A stretch of 64,000 nt of DNA from Arthrobacter sp. 9V. GTDB lineage: Bacteria; Actinomycetota; Actinomycetes; Actinomycetales; Micrococcaceae. The position numbers and the translations under genes were made by a program. The stretch covers positions 914,387 to 978,386 of the forward strand of contig NZ_LR732912.1 of NCBI RefSeq assembly GCF_902506065.1, given 5' to 3'. Below the pieces are notes generated by a model that saw nothing but the letters and a program-made list of their open reading frames with translations, did no database searches and was not told where the DNA came from. Below are positions 41,680-50,742 of this stretch, piece by piece. The number at the start of each line of letters is the position of its first letter. The first letter of the stretch is position 1.

Positions 41680-42482
41680 GGTTCCCCCAGCGTTTAAAGA
41701 GTGTGCAATGATCAGTCTATCGTCGGCACTCGACCCGGACTCGTCACAAGCATGAATGCCCGGCCTTGTGACGTCTGGTGTCGCTCACTCGCACGACCGC
41801 GCTGGCAATAGAGCCTGCTGCCTATTGAATTTGCTCGACAAGTGTCTTAATCCTGGTGACTTCCCGGATCGTTTGAACGTGACGCTGCAACCGCGCGTCT
41901 CCTGTGTACGATTGCAGTCGTCGTAGAACCACCACTGAATATTCCCCTCGGCTGCCCTCGCGGCGATGATAACCTCTTCGCTTTCGAGTCCTTCATTAAT
42001 TAGGTAATTCGGCATGTTCCCCCATCCGAGAGTGCAGTAGGCACTACTCCGCTAATCTGCTTGAGCTGTTATTTGACGTGGGCTAAAGCTGCCAGCACTG
42101 CTTCGTTGATCCCACATGGGTGGAAGCTGCCCGCACCAAGCTTGGGCAAGGGCTTTGGTGCGGTCAGCACATGTCTGTTGCTTAGGCAGCTGGTTGAGTA
42201 CCTGGCAATACTGGGAAGGATAATTTCTTTGCTTTGACGTCCGCTGAGTAATTGTCGCTGAGACCGAAGGCGCCTCACGCTGTGCTGGCGCCACATCACA
42301 GTGCAATGAGAGACCGCTCTATCTCCCTACGCGATGGAGCAACCCTGCAACCACGATGACCTTGAAGCCAACCCGTGTCACGATGCTAGGGCCGGTGACG
42401 ATTGCGTGGAGAAGTCGAGCGACCCTTCAACCAGGCCTGAATGGTCTTTGTCAATTACAACCAGAATAAGAGGGGACTCAAA
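41680..42482. other. Gene-poor stretch with possible gene debris
   Basis: About 800 bases without an intact gene. Between 41822 and 42015 the minus strand starts MPNYLINEGLESEEVIIAAR, then needs a one-base shift to continue as VLRRLQSYTGDARLQRHVQT to a TAG at 41822. Between 42069 and 42306 another minus-strand stretch carries coding-like text in two frames, ending GAGSFHPCGINEAVLAALAH, which resembles the end of an SGNH hydrolase. Both could be decayed genes, but neither is certain. Confidence 0.35.
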
Positions 42483-42917
42483 TCAGGGCGCCACTTCAGC
42501 AGCTTCCTGGTGTGCCCTTCGAAGAACCAAGCTGGCGCCTGCTACGCCCACGACAGCGCCGAAGGTGTTTGTGACAACATCCAAGAGACTCGAAAAGCGG
42601 GCCGTGAGAAACAATGACTGTCCCAGCTCCAGGCACGTGGATGCCAACAATCCCCAACCTACTACGTGCCACCATGCATTTGCTGGCCAAGCCATCCGTG
42701 CAAGGAATCCGAATGGAATGAACATGGCCACGTTGGCCGCGGCCTCAACGAAGTGGTAATCAAACCACCTCGGAACGCCAACTCCATGTAGGTAGCGCAG
42801 TGCTGCAGCAAGTCCTCCGTAAATAGGCTTGTCCACGGGAGTCGGCCAAAAGCCAATGATTGCTAGCCCAAGTAGGTAAGAGGCCAAAAGTATGCGCCAG
42901 GGGAGTGGTTTTTTCAA
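42483..42917 (-). CDS. VanZ-family membrane protein
   Basis: From TTG 42917 the product has 144 residues; a GTG at 42959 in the same frame would overlap the upstream small gene. The TTG is favoured because AAGGCAGGC lies directly upstream, right behind the TAA of that gene. Four helices and VanZ blocks are seen: FDYHFVEAAANVAMFIPFGF, STCLELGQSLFL and ARFSSLLDVVTNTFGAVVG. VanZ-like proteins reduce glycopeptide binding in resistance operons, but many lie in polysaccharide loci with unknown function. No resistance genes occur here. Confidence 0.85.
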   Translation of the reverse strand: MKKPLPWRILLASYLLGLAIIGFWPTPVDKPIYGGLAAALRYLHGVGVPRWFDYHFVEAAANVAMFIPFGFLARMAWPANAWWHVVGWGLLASTCLELGQSLFLTARFSSLLDVVTNTFGAVVGVAGASLVLRRAHQEAAEVAP

Positions 42918-42924
42918 GCCTGCC

Positions 42925-43095
42925 TTAGGAAGTTCGTAGGAGAGCGAAGGTACTAACACCTATCGCAGCAGCAGCCAGCAAGCATAGCGAGAGGTATTGA
43001 AGGAAATCCTGCGGCAAGGGTGGTATTTGGAGGCGAGGAAGTTGTAGATCAGCACGCCACCCACGTCTTCTCCAATGTCTCCCCATAGTCCTCAT
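42925..43095 (-). CDS. Small single-pass membrane protein upstream of vanZ
   Basis: A 56-residue frame from the ATG at 43095 (or 53 from 43086). It starts with a Trp/Arg-rich basic stretch (MGRHWRRRGWRADLQLPRL) and ends with one membrane helix (DFLQYLSLCLLAAAAIGVST) and FALLRTS. Its TAA is followed by seven bases that form the ribosome binding site of the vanZ TTG. No family is recognised. The tight junction supports it as real. Confidence 0.45.
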   Translation of the reverse strand: MRTMGRHWRRRGWRADLQLPRLQIPPLPQDFLQYLSLCLLAAAAIGVSTFALLRTS

Positions 43096-43137
43096 GAATA
43101 CCACAGGTCTTGTCTTTGAGGAAACGCTCCAAAACAA

Positions 43138-43179
43138 GAGGGTGGATTGCCAACAGGGTGCTGTTGGCAATCCACCCTC
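43138..43179 (-). terminator. Strong 19-bp terminator hairpin behind the wall-anchored protein gene
   Basis: The arm GAGGGTGGATTGCCAACAG at 43138-43156 pairs perfectly with 43161-43179, leaving a four-base loop. On the minus strand the hairpin is followed by TTGTTTTGG. It lies 19 bases beyond the stop of the leftward gene at 43198, so it ends that transcript and separates it from the vanZ pair. Confidence 0.85.
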
Positions 43180-43197
43180 AAGTGGTTTAGGCAGAAA

Positions 43198-43815
43198 TTA
43201 TGCTGAAGCCTCGGTGCCCTTTGCGCGACGGCGAGCCACTACGACCGAAGCCGTACCAGCTGCCAACGCACCTGCGCCCACGAGGGACCACAGAATGAGG
43301 CTGGAGTCAGCGCCAGTGTTTGCAAGCGGTACGCCACCAGTGTTTGCCAGGTTAGTCCCTGTTCCGGTGGTAGCGCCCGTGTTTGAGAGGGCAGCGCCAC
43401 CAACAACCACCGTTACTGGGCCGACGGTTACCCCGGAGGAGTTACCTGTCGCCGTGATGGCGTAAGCGCCAGGCTCGTTGATAACGATTGGTGCGGAGAA
43501 AGCACCGTTCCCGTCAGCAACAGCACTCAGTGTGGACGGTGCCAACGGAATGCGTGCGGCAACGGAAAGGCTACCAGCGGAAACGCTGCCGCTGGCTGCC
43601 GGAGTACCCGTCGGAGTTACCGTGATGGTGATGCCTTCACCCGGTGTGAAGCCCGTGCCGCTAAAGACAAATGCTTCACCCGGTGCCACGGAGGCATCGG
43701 AAACGGCAACGCTGGTGTTAGGTGCCGGGTAGTTGGCGTTGTTGGCTACGGCCGGTACTGCGCCGAGAAGTGCAATGGAACCTGCGAGCGTGAGTGCTGC
43801 AAGAGATTTCCTCAT
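43198..43815 (-). CDS. Small sortase-anchored surface protein with three LANTG-like motifs
   Basis: From the ATG at 43815 (AGGGGGGAC upstream) the product has 205 residues. The signal peptide MRKSLAALTLAGSIALLGAV ends at AVA. The body is a Gly/Thr/Val-rich Ig-like domain (ASVAPGEAFVFSGTGFTPGE, ITATGNSSG). The end has three short motifs in a row, LSNTG (143-147), LANTG (156-160) and LANTG (165-169), then a membrane helix (ILWSLVGAGALAAGTASVVV) and a basic VARRR tail. The last is a class E-type LAXTG sorting signal. No sortase is in the window. It lies inside the polysaccharide locus with its own terminator. Confidence 0.85.
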   Translation of the reverse strand: MRKSLAALTLAGSIALLGAVPAVANNANYPAPNTSVAVSDASVAPGEAFVFSGTGFTPGEGITITVTPTGTPAASGSVSAGSLSVAARIPLAPSTLSAVADGNGAFSAPIVINEPGAYAITATGNSSGVTVGPVTVVVGGAALSNTGATTGTGTNLANTGGVPLANTGADSSLILWSLVGAGALAAGTASVVVARRRAKGTEASA

Positions 43816-43988
43816 GTGTGTCCCCCCTGAGACCTTAAGTGGTACGACGTGGTGTTTGGAGATTTCCGAGACCCTACGAGACCGTAAGAGAAATCTCATG
43901 TGCTGCCCAGATAGAACTTACCATTTATGGTTGCGAGCAGCAAAGAAAATCCATTGCCGTTACAAAGGATTAACGCGAGTGTCTTTCG

Positions 43989-45854
43989 CTATTCACATGC
44001 GGAAGCCCGCGCAGTCAGAACCACATCCTTGACACGCTGAGTTGTGGGTGTGACTGCTATTTCAGGCTCTGAGTGCTGAACGATGTGTCCAAAGTTGAAC
44101 TCCAAAGTTGTGCTTTCACCCGGCCCGAGCCTGATTGTGGTTGAGCCCACGCCTCGCTGACTATGCTGCTGTGCGGCAAAGGGGATTTTGACACCGTCTC
44201 TGACAACTGTGTCAATATTTGCTTGTACGGGGCCGTAGGCCACGACATTCGTTTGCACCGCGCCGGCAGGAACACCGAATGCGCCGTCGCCCGTTACGTA
44301 GGTGGGGAGCGAGGTCGCTGCATCGGTCGGGGCAGTATTTGTGCTCGTCACCTTCACGGCCACCTCGCGGTAGCCATCGCGTGTGCAGTCTTTAACGACC
44401 TGCACAGTTCGCTTCATCCAGTAATCCATTTTGGCCCCGGTGCCGTCATTGAAGTAGATACCGAATTGGGCTGGCGAGATGGCAGGACCTGAGATCATTC
44501 CACCCAGCGGGTAACGTCCCAAGGTCTCCTGTTCTGCTGTTGAATTCGACCACAGCAGAATCCGATGTTCCTCAACACCCTTGGACAGGGCATCCATGAG
44601 TTGCTTTGGATCTGTCTTTCCCGACGATAGGGCACCGAAAATCTCTTTTGCTGCGGCAGCGAAGTAAACGTCTTGGAGTTTGGGTTCCTCGATCTTTGCG
44701 TACGCATCCGACAAAAGGGTTTGCACGACGTTCTTGCTGTTCAGTTGAGAAGGCAAGCTGGATCCGATCTGCTGCACGATCGGGTCAGTGATCTCGACGG
44801 GGCCAGTTGCCTCAAGAATGAAGCTCAGCGCGACAGGATCGAGCGACAAGACTCCGTCCAACTGTTCGCCTGAATTCTTCTCCCACATTGTTCGCGCTGT
44901 CTTAGCCGTCGTGGGGAAGTCAGGCGTGAGATTCACATCCTGCATGAATCGGCCAACCCGGGGAGTATAGATGGCCTGCTGTTCGGCATCTATTTGCACT
45001 GGCGGTACGAACGATCCGAGCGCAGTAGCGCTCGTCTGCGACTCGAGCTTTAGATGGCCCTTGTCTACATGAAGGACGGCAAGAGCCCCTGGGATCCCTC
45101 CGGTTGCCCGGGACTCGGCGTTGTTCTGCACAAGGAGTAGGTAGCGCTTTGGAGACTCTGCCCCAAGCAGAACCGGTGCAATCCTCGCCGCGTCCGCTGC
45201 CGAGTCGAGGTCTTTTTGGAGCGCTGAAAGCTGATCTCTAGCGTCGATTAATGGTTCGGAGACCTGGGGAAGAAGATTTTCTGTCTCGATGTTGTTCAGC
45301 CGTCGTGAGGATTCCCTCACCGCGTGAGCTGCCGATTGAACTTTCGGTCCCGCCGTCTGAAGCGGGGCGAGGTCCATTCCCTCCGCTGACGGAGCTAAAG
45401 ATTTCCAGTCCAGTGACTGAAATGCCCTCACAAGGGGTGCTGCTCCCAGGCGCGCCACATCATCGGCGGAAATTGCTACCTCGGCAGCGGCTTGAAGATT
45501 GGGTCCTACCCAAGGCAAGAGAGCCGTTGCCTTCCAGACTGGGTCGTTCGCAGCGTCACGAGCGGCTTGCGTGTGCTCCACCAACGATTCAACGGTTGCA
45601 GTTGCGGCTACCGCATCGTTTCCTGCTAGCTCCTTCTTGAGACTGGGCAGTAGCGCGGTCGCAGCTTGTAACTCGGACTTTACGTCTGCGGCTTTCAAGC
45701 CAACCCAAGAGGCGACACCCAAAACGACGATAGCTAGGGTGGCGGTCCAGATACCAAGCACTATGGCTCGGCGACGCAGTTTTCTCCGGGAACGCTTTGG
45801 TCTAGGAGATATGGCCTTTTCGTCCGAGCTTTTGGACTGTTGGTTCTCACTCAC
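43989..45854 (-). CDS. DUF4012 protein
   Basis: A 621-residue protein that starts with GTG 45854, three bases from the UDP-glucose dehydrogenase stop. A basic N-terminus (KRSRRKLRRR) precedes one membrane helix (about 31-52), so most of the chain lies outside. Helical DUF4012 text follows (ELQAATALLPSLKKELAG, then the conserved RYLLLVQNNAESRATGGIPG and NLTPDFPTTAKTARTMWEKN). The function of DUF4012 is not known, but the family is frequent in actinobacterial exopolysaccharide loci, suggesting attachment or export of polymer. It resembles LytR-type wall ligases in layout only. Confidence 0.88.
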   Translation of the reverse strand: MSENQQSKSSDEKAISPRPKRSRRKLRRRAIVLGIWTATLAIVVLGVASWVGLKAADVKSELQAATALLPSLKKELAGNDAVAATATVESLVEHTQAARDAANDPVWKATALLPWVGPNLQAAAEVAISADDVARLGAAPLVRAFQSLDWKSLAPSAEGMDLAPLQTAGPKVQSAAHAVRESSRRLNNIETENLLPQVSEPLIDARDQLSALQKDLDSAADAARIAPVLLGAESPKRYLLLVQNNAESRATGGIPGALAVLHVDKGHLKLESQTSATALGSFVPPVQIDAEQQAIYTPRVGRFMQDVNLTPDFPTTAKTARTMWEKNSGEQLDGVLSLDPVALSFILEATGPVEITDPIVQQIGSSLPSQLNSKNVVQTLLSDAYAKIEEPKLQDVYFAAAAKEIFGALSSGKTDPKQLMDALSKGVEEHRILLWSNSTAEQETLGRYPLGGMISGPAISPAQFGIYFNDGTGAKMDYWMKRTVQVVKDCTRDGYREVAVKVTSTNTAPTDAATSLPTYVTGDGAFGVPAGAVQTNVVAYGPVQANIDTVVRDGVKIPFAAQQHSQRGVGSTTIRLGPGESTTLEFNFGHIVQHSEPEIAVTPTTQRVKDVVLTARASACE

Positions 45855-45857
45855 TGG

Positions 45858-47171
45858 TTACGGCCGTCCCAGCCCACGGTAGAGCCAACCCGCTGCTCGC
45901 CATTTGGCAGGATCCAATACGTTGCGGCCATCTAGAATCCTCGGTGCTGCAACGGTCCTGGCCAAAACATGCGGATCGAGCTCCCGGTACTCCTGCCATT
46001 CCGTCAGGAGCAATACGATGTCAGCATTCTGGAGAGCCGTTTCGACGTCTTGCACATACTGCAGTTCAGGAAAGCGACGTGCAGCGTTCCCCAACGCCTT
46101 AGGGTCGGTGACAGTAACCACAGCCCCTTGCAATTGCAATTGGGCTGCAATGCTGAGAGCGGGAGAGTCGCGGACGTCATCGCTTTCGGGCTTGAATGCT
46201 GCCCCCAAAACCGTAATTCGTTTACCTAAGAGACCGTCGCCGCAAAGCTCGCGGGTAAGCTCCACCACCCGTGTCCGGCGTCGCATGTTGATAGCGTCGA
46301 CTTCGCGGAGGAAGGTCAGAGCCTGATCGGCACCCAGTTCCCCGGCTCTAGCCATGAATGCTCGAATATCTTTGGGGAGACAGCCACCTCCGAATCCGAT
46401 CCCGGCGTGAAGGAACTTCCGCCCGATTCGGTCATCCATGCCGATAGCGTCCGCAAGCCGAGTAACGTCCGCTCCAGCTGCCTCACATAGCTCAGCCATC
46501 GCATTGATGAATGAGATCTTGGTTGCAAGGAACGAATTTGCTGCTGTCTTGACCAATTCGGCCGTGGGCAGGTCCGTCACGAGACGCGGTGTACCGCTTG
46601 CAAGGGGAGATGCATATACCTCGTCCAAAACCGCTACAGCCACGTGTTCTTCTGAACCGTCGCTCACTCCGTATACGAACCGATCGGGGTGGAGTGTGTC
46701 GTCGACGGCATGACCTTCACGCAAGAATTCGGGGTTCCAGACTAGGTGGGCATCTGGTTGGTGTTCTGAGATCAAGGAAGCGAGCCGAGCTGCTGTCCCA
46801 ACAGGCACAGTTGACTTTCCGACCACGAGGTTTCCGGCAGCCAAATGAGGAAGGAGTCCAACAGTTGCAGCGTCCACATAGGTCATGTCGGCGCCGTTTT
46901 CGCCCTTTTTTTGGGGCGTTCCGACGCAAATGAAGTGGACATCACTGCCTGCTGCAGCCGACATGTCGGTGGTGAATGTAAGGCGTCCGGTCTCTTGTAC
47001 ATCCTCAAGCAATGCTTCGAGACCAGGCTCATAGAATGGTGCTTTCGCAGCTGAAAGATCAGAGATCTTGCGGGCATCTACGTCGATTCCGACGACTTCA
47101 TGACCCAGTTTGGCCATACAGGCGGCGTGGACAGCGCCAAGATAGCCACAGCCAATAACTGAAATACGCAT
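45858..47171 (-). CDS. ugd: UDP-glucose 6-dehydrogenase
   Basis: A 437-residue UDP-sugar dehydrogenase that oxidises UDP-glucose to UDP-glucuronate with two NAD+. Rossmann motif GCGYLGAVHA at 7-16, substrate-handling GKSTVPVGTA and WNPEFLREGHAVDD, Lys218 in FLATKISFINAM, and the catalytic Cys264 in GFGGGCLPKD are present, followed by the C-terminal UDP-binding domain (VLGAAFKPESDDVRDSPAL). The ATG is preceded by GGAAGGAACC. It supplies glucuronate for the polymer and probably co-transcribes with DUF4012. Confidence 0.95.
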   Translation of the reverse strand: MRISVIGCGYLGAVHAACMAKLGHEVVGIDVDARKISDLSAAKAPFYEPGLEALLEDVQETGRLTFTTDMSAAAGSDVHFICVGTPQKKGENGADMTYVDAATVGLLPHLAAGNLVVGKSTVPVGTAARLASLISEHQPDAHLVWNPEFLREGHAVDDTLHPDRFVYGVSDGSEEHVAVAVLDEVYASPLASGTPRLVTDLPTAELVKTAANSFLATKISFINAMAELCEAAGADVTRLADAIGMDDRIGRKFLHAGIGFGGGCLPKDIRAFMARAGELGADQALTFLREVDAINMRRRTRVVELTRELCGDGLLGKRITVLGAAFKPESDDVRDSPALSIAAQLQLQGAVVTVTDPKALGNAARRFPELQYVQDVETALQNADIVLLLTEWQEYRELDPHVLARTVAAPRILDGRNVLDPAKWRAAGWLYRGLGRP

Positions 47172-47210
47172 TCGATTGGTTCCTTCCGCAGTTCTCTGCG
47201 CGGTTATTTG

Positions 47211-48647
47211 CTAGTAAGCGCCAGTGCTGTGGAATACAGCACGGACTGTGCGGAGAATGATGACGAGGTCGCCAGCTAGCGACCAATTTTCGACGTAATA
47301 GAGATCCAACCGAACCGAATCTTGCCAGGAAAGGTTCGAGCGGCCACTTACCTGCCAAAGTCCTGTCAACCCGGGCTTGACCAGGAGACGGCGTCGGACG
47401 TCGTGTTCGTATGCCTCGACTTCCCGGGGCAGGGGCGGCCTGGGGCCAACCAGACTCATTGAGCCAGCCAGAATGTTAAACAGCTGAGGGAGCTCATCCA
47501 AGCTGTACTTGCGAAGCACACCTCCGATGCGTGTTATCCGGGGGTCGTCCTTGATTTTGAAGAGCAGCCCGTTGCCTTCATTGCGCTGCTGCAGCTCAGC
47601 CAGGCGTGCTTCAGCGTCCACAACCATGGAACGGAATTTAAGCATTTGGAAGTGTTTTCCTTCCATGCCTACGCGATCCTGTCTGAATAAGACAGGTCCT
47701 TTGCTGCCGAGCTTCACAAGTACTGCTATGACAAGCATTGGCAACGCGGCCAAAATGATAAGTAGCCCAGAAACCACTATGTCAAAAAGACGTTTGGCAA
47801 CTCGCTGCCCGCCCTCGAGGGTAGGCGTAGTCACGTGGATTAGCGGGAGCCCAGCAACCTGCTGCGTATGAATGCGCGGCCCTGCGATGTCCGTAAGAGC
47901 CGGTGCCATGATCAGGCCAACGTTTCGAGCTGCAAGTTCCCACCCCAGGTGGCGGATGGTTTGGGGGTGGAGCTGGACGCCCGCGGAGACTGCGACCGCA
48001 TCTGCATCACATTTTTCTATAGCAGCGAGGACGGATGTTGTATCTGCCTGATGGCCAAGAATCGGTAACCCGGATTCGGGTTCGATGCTAGGAGTTCCAA
48101 CGACACCTGGGGTGTAAGCCGCGACGGGTAGATATCCGGAGTGTTTTGCTCCGTGCAGCGACGACGCGAGGTGTGCCACAGCACTAGGGCCGCCTAGCAG
48201 TAGAAGCCGAGACATGCTGTCGCCTTTTTGTCTTGCCACGCTGAGGTGTTGGCGGAGCAGCCACCGGGCGAGAAGCAGCCCAGCCAATCCGACTGGCAAT
48301 GCGATACCCACGTACCCTCGAGCGGTCTCGATTCTCAAAGAGTAGGAAATGATTGCCACCAGGCCGAAAAGCCAGAGTGAGGCCGCTGCGACACGCTTGT
48401 ATTCGTCTGGTCCTGCGCCGAGAATTCGACTTTGTCGGCTGTTCCAGGCGCCCAGCATGAACCACCATACGACGGCAAGGGCAATGGAGACCCACACATA
48501 GTTGGGTTCCTGGCCGGAGATAACGAAGTCGGGTTCAACGCCAAAACGAATCACATACGCGCCAACGACTGCCCATATTATGACGAAAGCGTCTGCAACC
48601 CGGAGTCTCCTGGACGCCTGTATTTGCCATGCCTTGTCGCGACTCAA
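47211..48647 (-). CDS. Polyprenyl-phosphate glycosylphosphotransferase (initiating enzyme)
   Basis: A 478-residue protein, TTG start at 48647 with GGGGGGACTC upstream. Four or five N-terminal helices, a CoA/NAD-like middle domain (LLLLGGPSAVAHLASSLHG), one helix near 300 (DIVVSGLLIILAALPMLVIA), and the bacterial sugar transferase domain with LFRQDRVGMEGKHFQMLKFR, DPRITRIGGVLRKYSLDELP and SMSLVGPRPPLPREVEAYE. It transfers the first sugar phosphate to undecaprenyl phosphate at the cytosolic face, starting each repeat unit. Domain order matches the WbaP/CpsE class. Confidence 0.94.
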   Translation of the reverse strand: MSRDKAWQIQASRRLRVADAFVIIWAVVGAYVIRFGVEPDFVISGQEPNYVWVSIALAVVWWFMLGAWNSRQSRILGAGPDEYKRVAAASLWLFGLVAIISYSLRIETARGYVGIALPVGLAGLLLARWLLRQHLSVARQKGDSMSRLLLLGGPSAVAHLASSLHGAKHSGYLPVAAYTPGVVGTPSIEPESGLPILGHQADTTSVLAAIEKCDADAVAVSAGVQLHPQTIRHLGWELAARNVGLIMAPALTDIAGPRIHTQQVAGLPLIHVTTPTLEGGQRVAKRLFDIVVSGLLIILAALPMLVIAVLVKLGSKGPVLFRQDRVGMEGKHFQMLKFRSMVVDAEARLAELQQRNEGNGLLFKIKDDPRITRIGGVLRKYSLDELPQLFNILAGSMSLVGPRPPLPREVEAYEHDVRRRLLVKPGLTGLWQVSGRSNLSWQDSVRLDLYYVENWSLAGDLVIILRTVRAVFHSTGAY

Positions 48648-48694
48648 AAGAGTCCCCCCACTTTCGGTATCAAGAACGATGAACCCAGCGACAA

Positions 48695-49669
48695 CTAGCT
48701 ACGGACTTGTCCGTGCTTTGAACGGTACCAAGCGACAGTAGAACGGATCCCTTCTTCGAGGCCAATGGATGCTTTCCATCCCGCTTGGGCAAGACTTGAT
48801 ACGTCAAGGAGTTTCCGAGGTGTGCCATCGGGTTTTGATGCGTCCCACTCAATGTCGCCGTCGTATCCCACCGCATCAGCGACGATTCCGGCAAGCTCCT
48901 TAATGGTCACGTCAGAACCAGTTCCAACGTTGACTTGCTCCGGACCATCGTAGTTTTCCAACAAGTGAAGGCAGGCAGAAGCCATGTCATCTACGTGAAG
49001 GAACTCTCGGCGAGGCGACCCCGACCCCCAATTCGTAACGCTAGAGACACCTTCTGCAACAGCCTCGTCATAACGGCGGATAAGGGCAGGCAAGACGTGC
49101 GATCCGTTGGGAGAAAAGTTGTCGCCAGGTCCGTAAAGGTTTGTTGGCATTGCAGAAATCCATGGCAAGCCGTACTGGCGTCGGATTGCTTGGACATGCA
49201 TGATGCCGGCGATCTTCGCGATTGCGTAGGCATCATTTGTGGGCTCTAAGTGTCCGGTCAGAAGTGAATCTTCCCGAATCGGCTGATCAGCAAACTTCGG
49301 ATAGATGCATGAGGATCCCAGAAAGAGCAACCGCTCCGTACCGTGTTCGCGTGCTGCGTCAAGAACATTTACCTGGATTCTCAAGTTGTCACTCAGGAAA
49401 TCGACAGGGTAGGTACTGTTGGCGAGAATCCCGCCGACTTTGGCTGCCGCCAAGGCTACGTAGCGTGGCTTGTGTTCTGCGAAGAATGCGAACACATCGT
49501 CCCGATTCTTTAGATCAAGCTCGGAAGAAGTTCGGCCGAGCAATCGTTCGAAGCCTTCTTCCTCCAGCTTTCGCCAAATAGCCGACCCGACAAGTCCCCG
49601 ATGGCCTGCCACATAGAAACTTGCGTCCCGTTCAAGCGGACCTGGCCGGAAGCCTACTGAATCGGTCAT
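48695..49669 (-). CDS. fcl: GDP-L-fucose synthase
   Basis: A 324-residue short-chain epimerase-reductase. NADP-binding GHRGLVGSA near residues 23-31, the VGGILANSTYPVDFLSDNL block, SSCIYPK, the catalytic YAIAKIAG tyrosine and lysine, and GPGDNFSPNGSHVLPALIRR are diagnostic of GMER. It converts GDP-4-keto-6-deoxymannose, made by the upstream Gmd, to GDP-L-fucose. Its start shares one base with the gmd stop, so the two are translated together. Confidence 0.95.
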   Translation of the reverse strand: MTDSVGFRPGPLERDASFYVAGHRGLVGSAIWRKLEEEGFERLLGRTSSELDLKNRDDVFAFFAEHKPRYVALAAAKVGGILANSTYPVDFLSDNLRIQVNVLDAAREHGTERLLFLGSSCIYPKFADQPIREDSLLTGHLEPTNDAYAIAKIAGIMHVQAIRRQYGLPWISAMPTNLYGPGDNFSPNGSHVLPALIRRYDEAVAEGVSSVTNWGSGSPRREFLHVDDMASACLHLLENYDGPEQVNVGTGSDVTIKELAGIVADAVGYDGDIEWDASKPDGTPRKLLDVSSLAQAGWKASIGLEEGIRSTVAWYRSKHGQVRS

Positions 49670-50697
49670 CAGCTCTTCCAGCTTTCAAGGTCCACCGTGT
49701 CGATCCAGTGGTTGCCGGCGTGCTTAAGAGCTTCGATATCCGCGTCAACCATGATTCGAGCTAGTTCAGGCGTTTCAACGGTGGCCTTCCAACCAAGCTT
49801 TTCGTGAGCTTTCGATGCATCACCCACGAGTGCGTCGACCTCAGTGGGACGGAGGTAGCGCTCATCGAAGCGAACGTGCTCTTCCCAGTTCAAGCCCGCG
49901 TGCTCGAAGGCGATCTGCAGAAAATCACGGACTGTGTAGTTGCCGCCAGTTGCCAGCACAAAGTCGTCGGGCTCGTCGACCTGAAGCATCCGCCACATAC
50001 CCTCTACGTACTCTGCGGCATAACCCCAGTCACGAACTGCATCCAGATTGCCCATGTACAGCAGGTCTTGCTTGCCAGCTTTGATGGCTGCCACGGCACG
50101 GGTGATCTTCCTCGTCACGAAAGTTTCACCGCGACGCGGTGATTCGTGATTAAACAGAATCCCGTTGACTGCAAACATGCCATATGCTTCGCGGTAGTTC
50201 TTCGTTACCCAGTAGCTGTATACCTTTGCGGCTCCGTATGGAGAGCGCGGGTAGAACGGAGTTTCTTCATTTTGGGGCGGAGGTGTCGCCCCAAACATTT
50301 CAGAGGAGGAAGCCTGATAGAACCTGGTGTTAATTCCGGACATCCGTACGGCCTCGAGCAGGCGGATGGAACCGATGCCTGTGGTGTCACCGGTGTGCTC
50401 AGGTTCGTCGAATGAAACTCTTACGTGGGATTGGGCTGCAAGGTTATAAACCTCATCCGGCCTAATTTCTGCAATCAACGTCACCAGACGGGCGCCGTCA
50501 CTCAGGTCACCGTAGTGCAAGAAGAGTTTGGCGCTAGGGTCATGAGGATCAACGTAGAGATGATCGACTCGCGCCGTGTTGAATGTTGAAGCCCGTCGAA
50601 TAAGACCATGGACTTCGTAGCCCTTCTTGAGAAGAAGCTCGGCCAGGTACGACCCGTCCTGACCAGTGATACCAGTAATTAGCGCGCGCTTTACCAT
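49669..50697 (-). CDS. gmd: GDP-mannose 4,6-dehydratase
   Basis: The ATG at 50697 has GGGGGGATCC upstream; a start four codons earlier lacks such a site. A 342-residue extended short-chain dehydrogenase: [12 protein letters not shown] at 9-20, [38 protein letters not shown] with Glu133, and YGAAK with Tyr154 and Lys158. GESPRR-type text appears as [17 protein letters not shown], which marks Gmd. It dehydrates GDP-mannose as the first step to GDP-fucose, followed by Fcl. Confidence 0.96.
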   Translation of the reverse strand: MVKRALITGITGQDGSYLAELLLKKGYEVHGLIRRASTFNTARVDHLYVDPHDPSAKLFLHYGDLSDGARLVTLIAEIRPDEVYNLAAQSHVRVSFDEPEHTGDTTGIGSIRLLEAVRMSGINTRFYQASSSEMFGATPPPQNEETPFYPRSPYGAAKVYSYWVTKNYREAYGMFAVNGILFNHESPRRGETFVTRKITRAVAAIKAGKQDLLYMGNLDAVRDWGYAAEYVEGMWRMLQVDEPDDFVLATGGNYTVRDFLQIAFEHAGLNWEEHVRFDERYLRPTEVDALVGDASKAHEKLGWKATVETPELARIMVDADIEALKHAGNHWIDTVDLESWKS

Positions 50698-50742
50698 GGA
50701 TCCCCCCATTAGAGAATTTATGCGTTGAAGAGTCGGGTGGGC

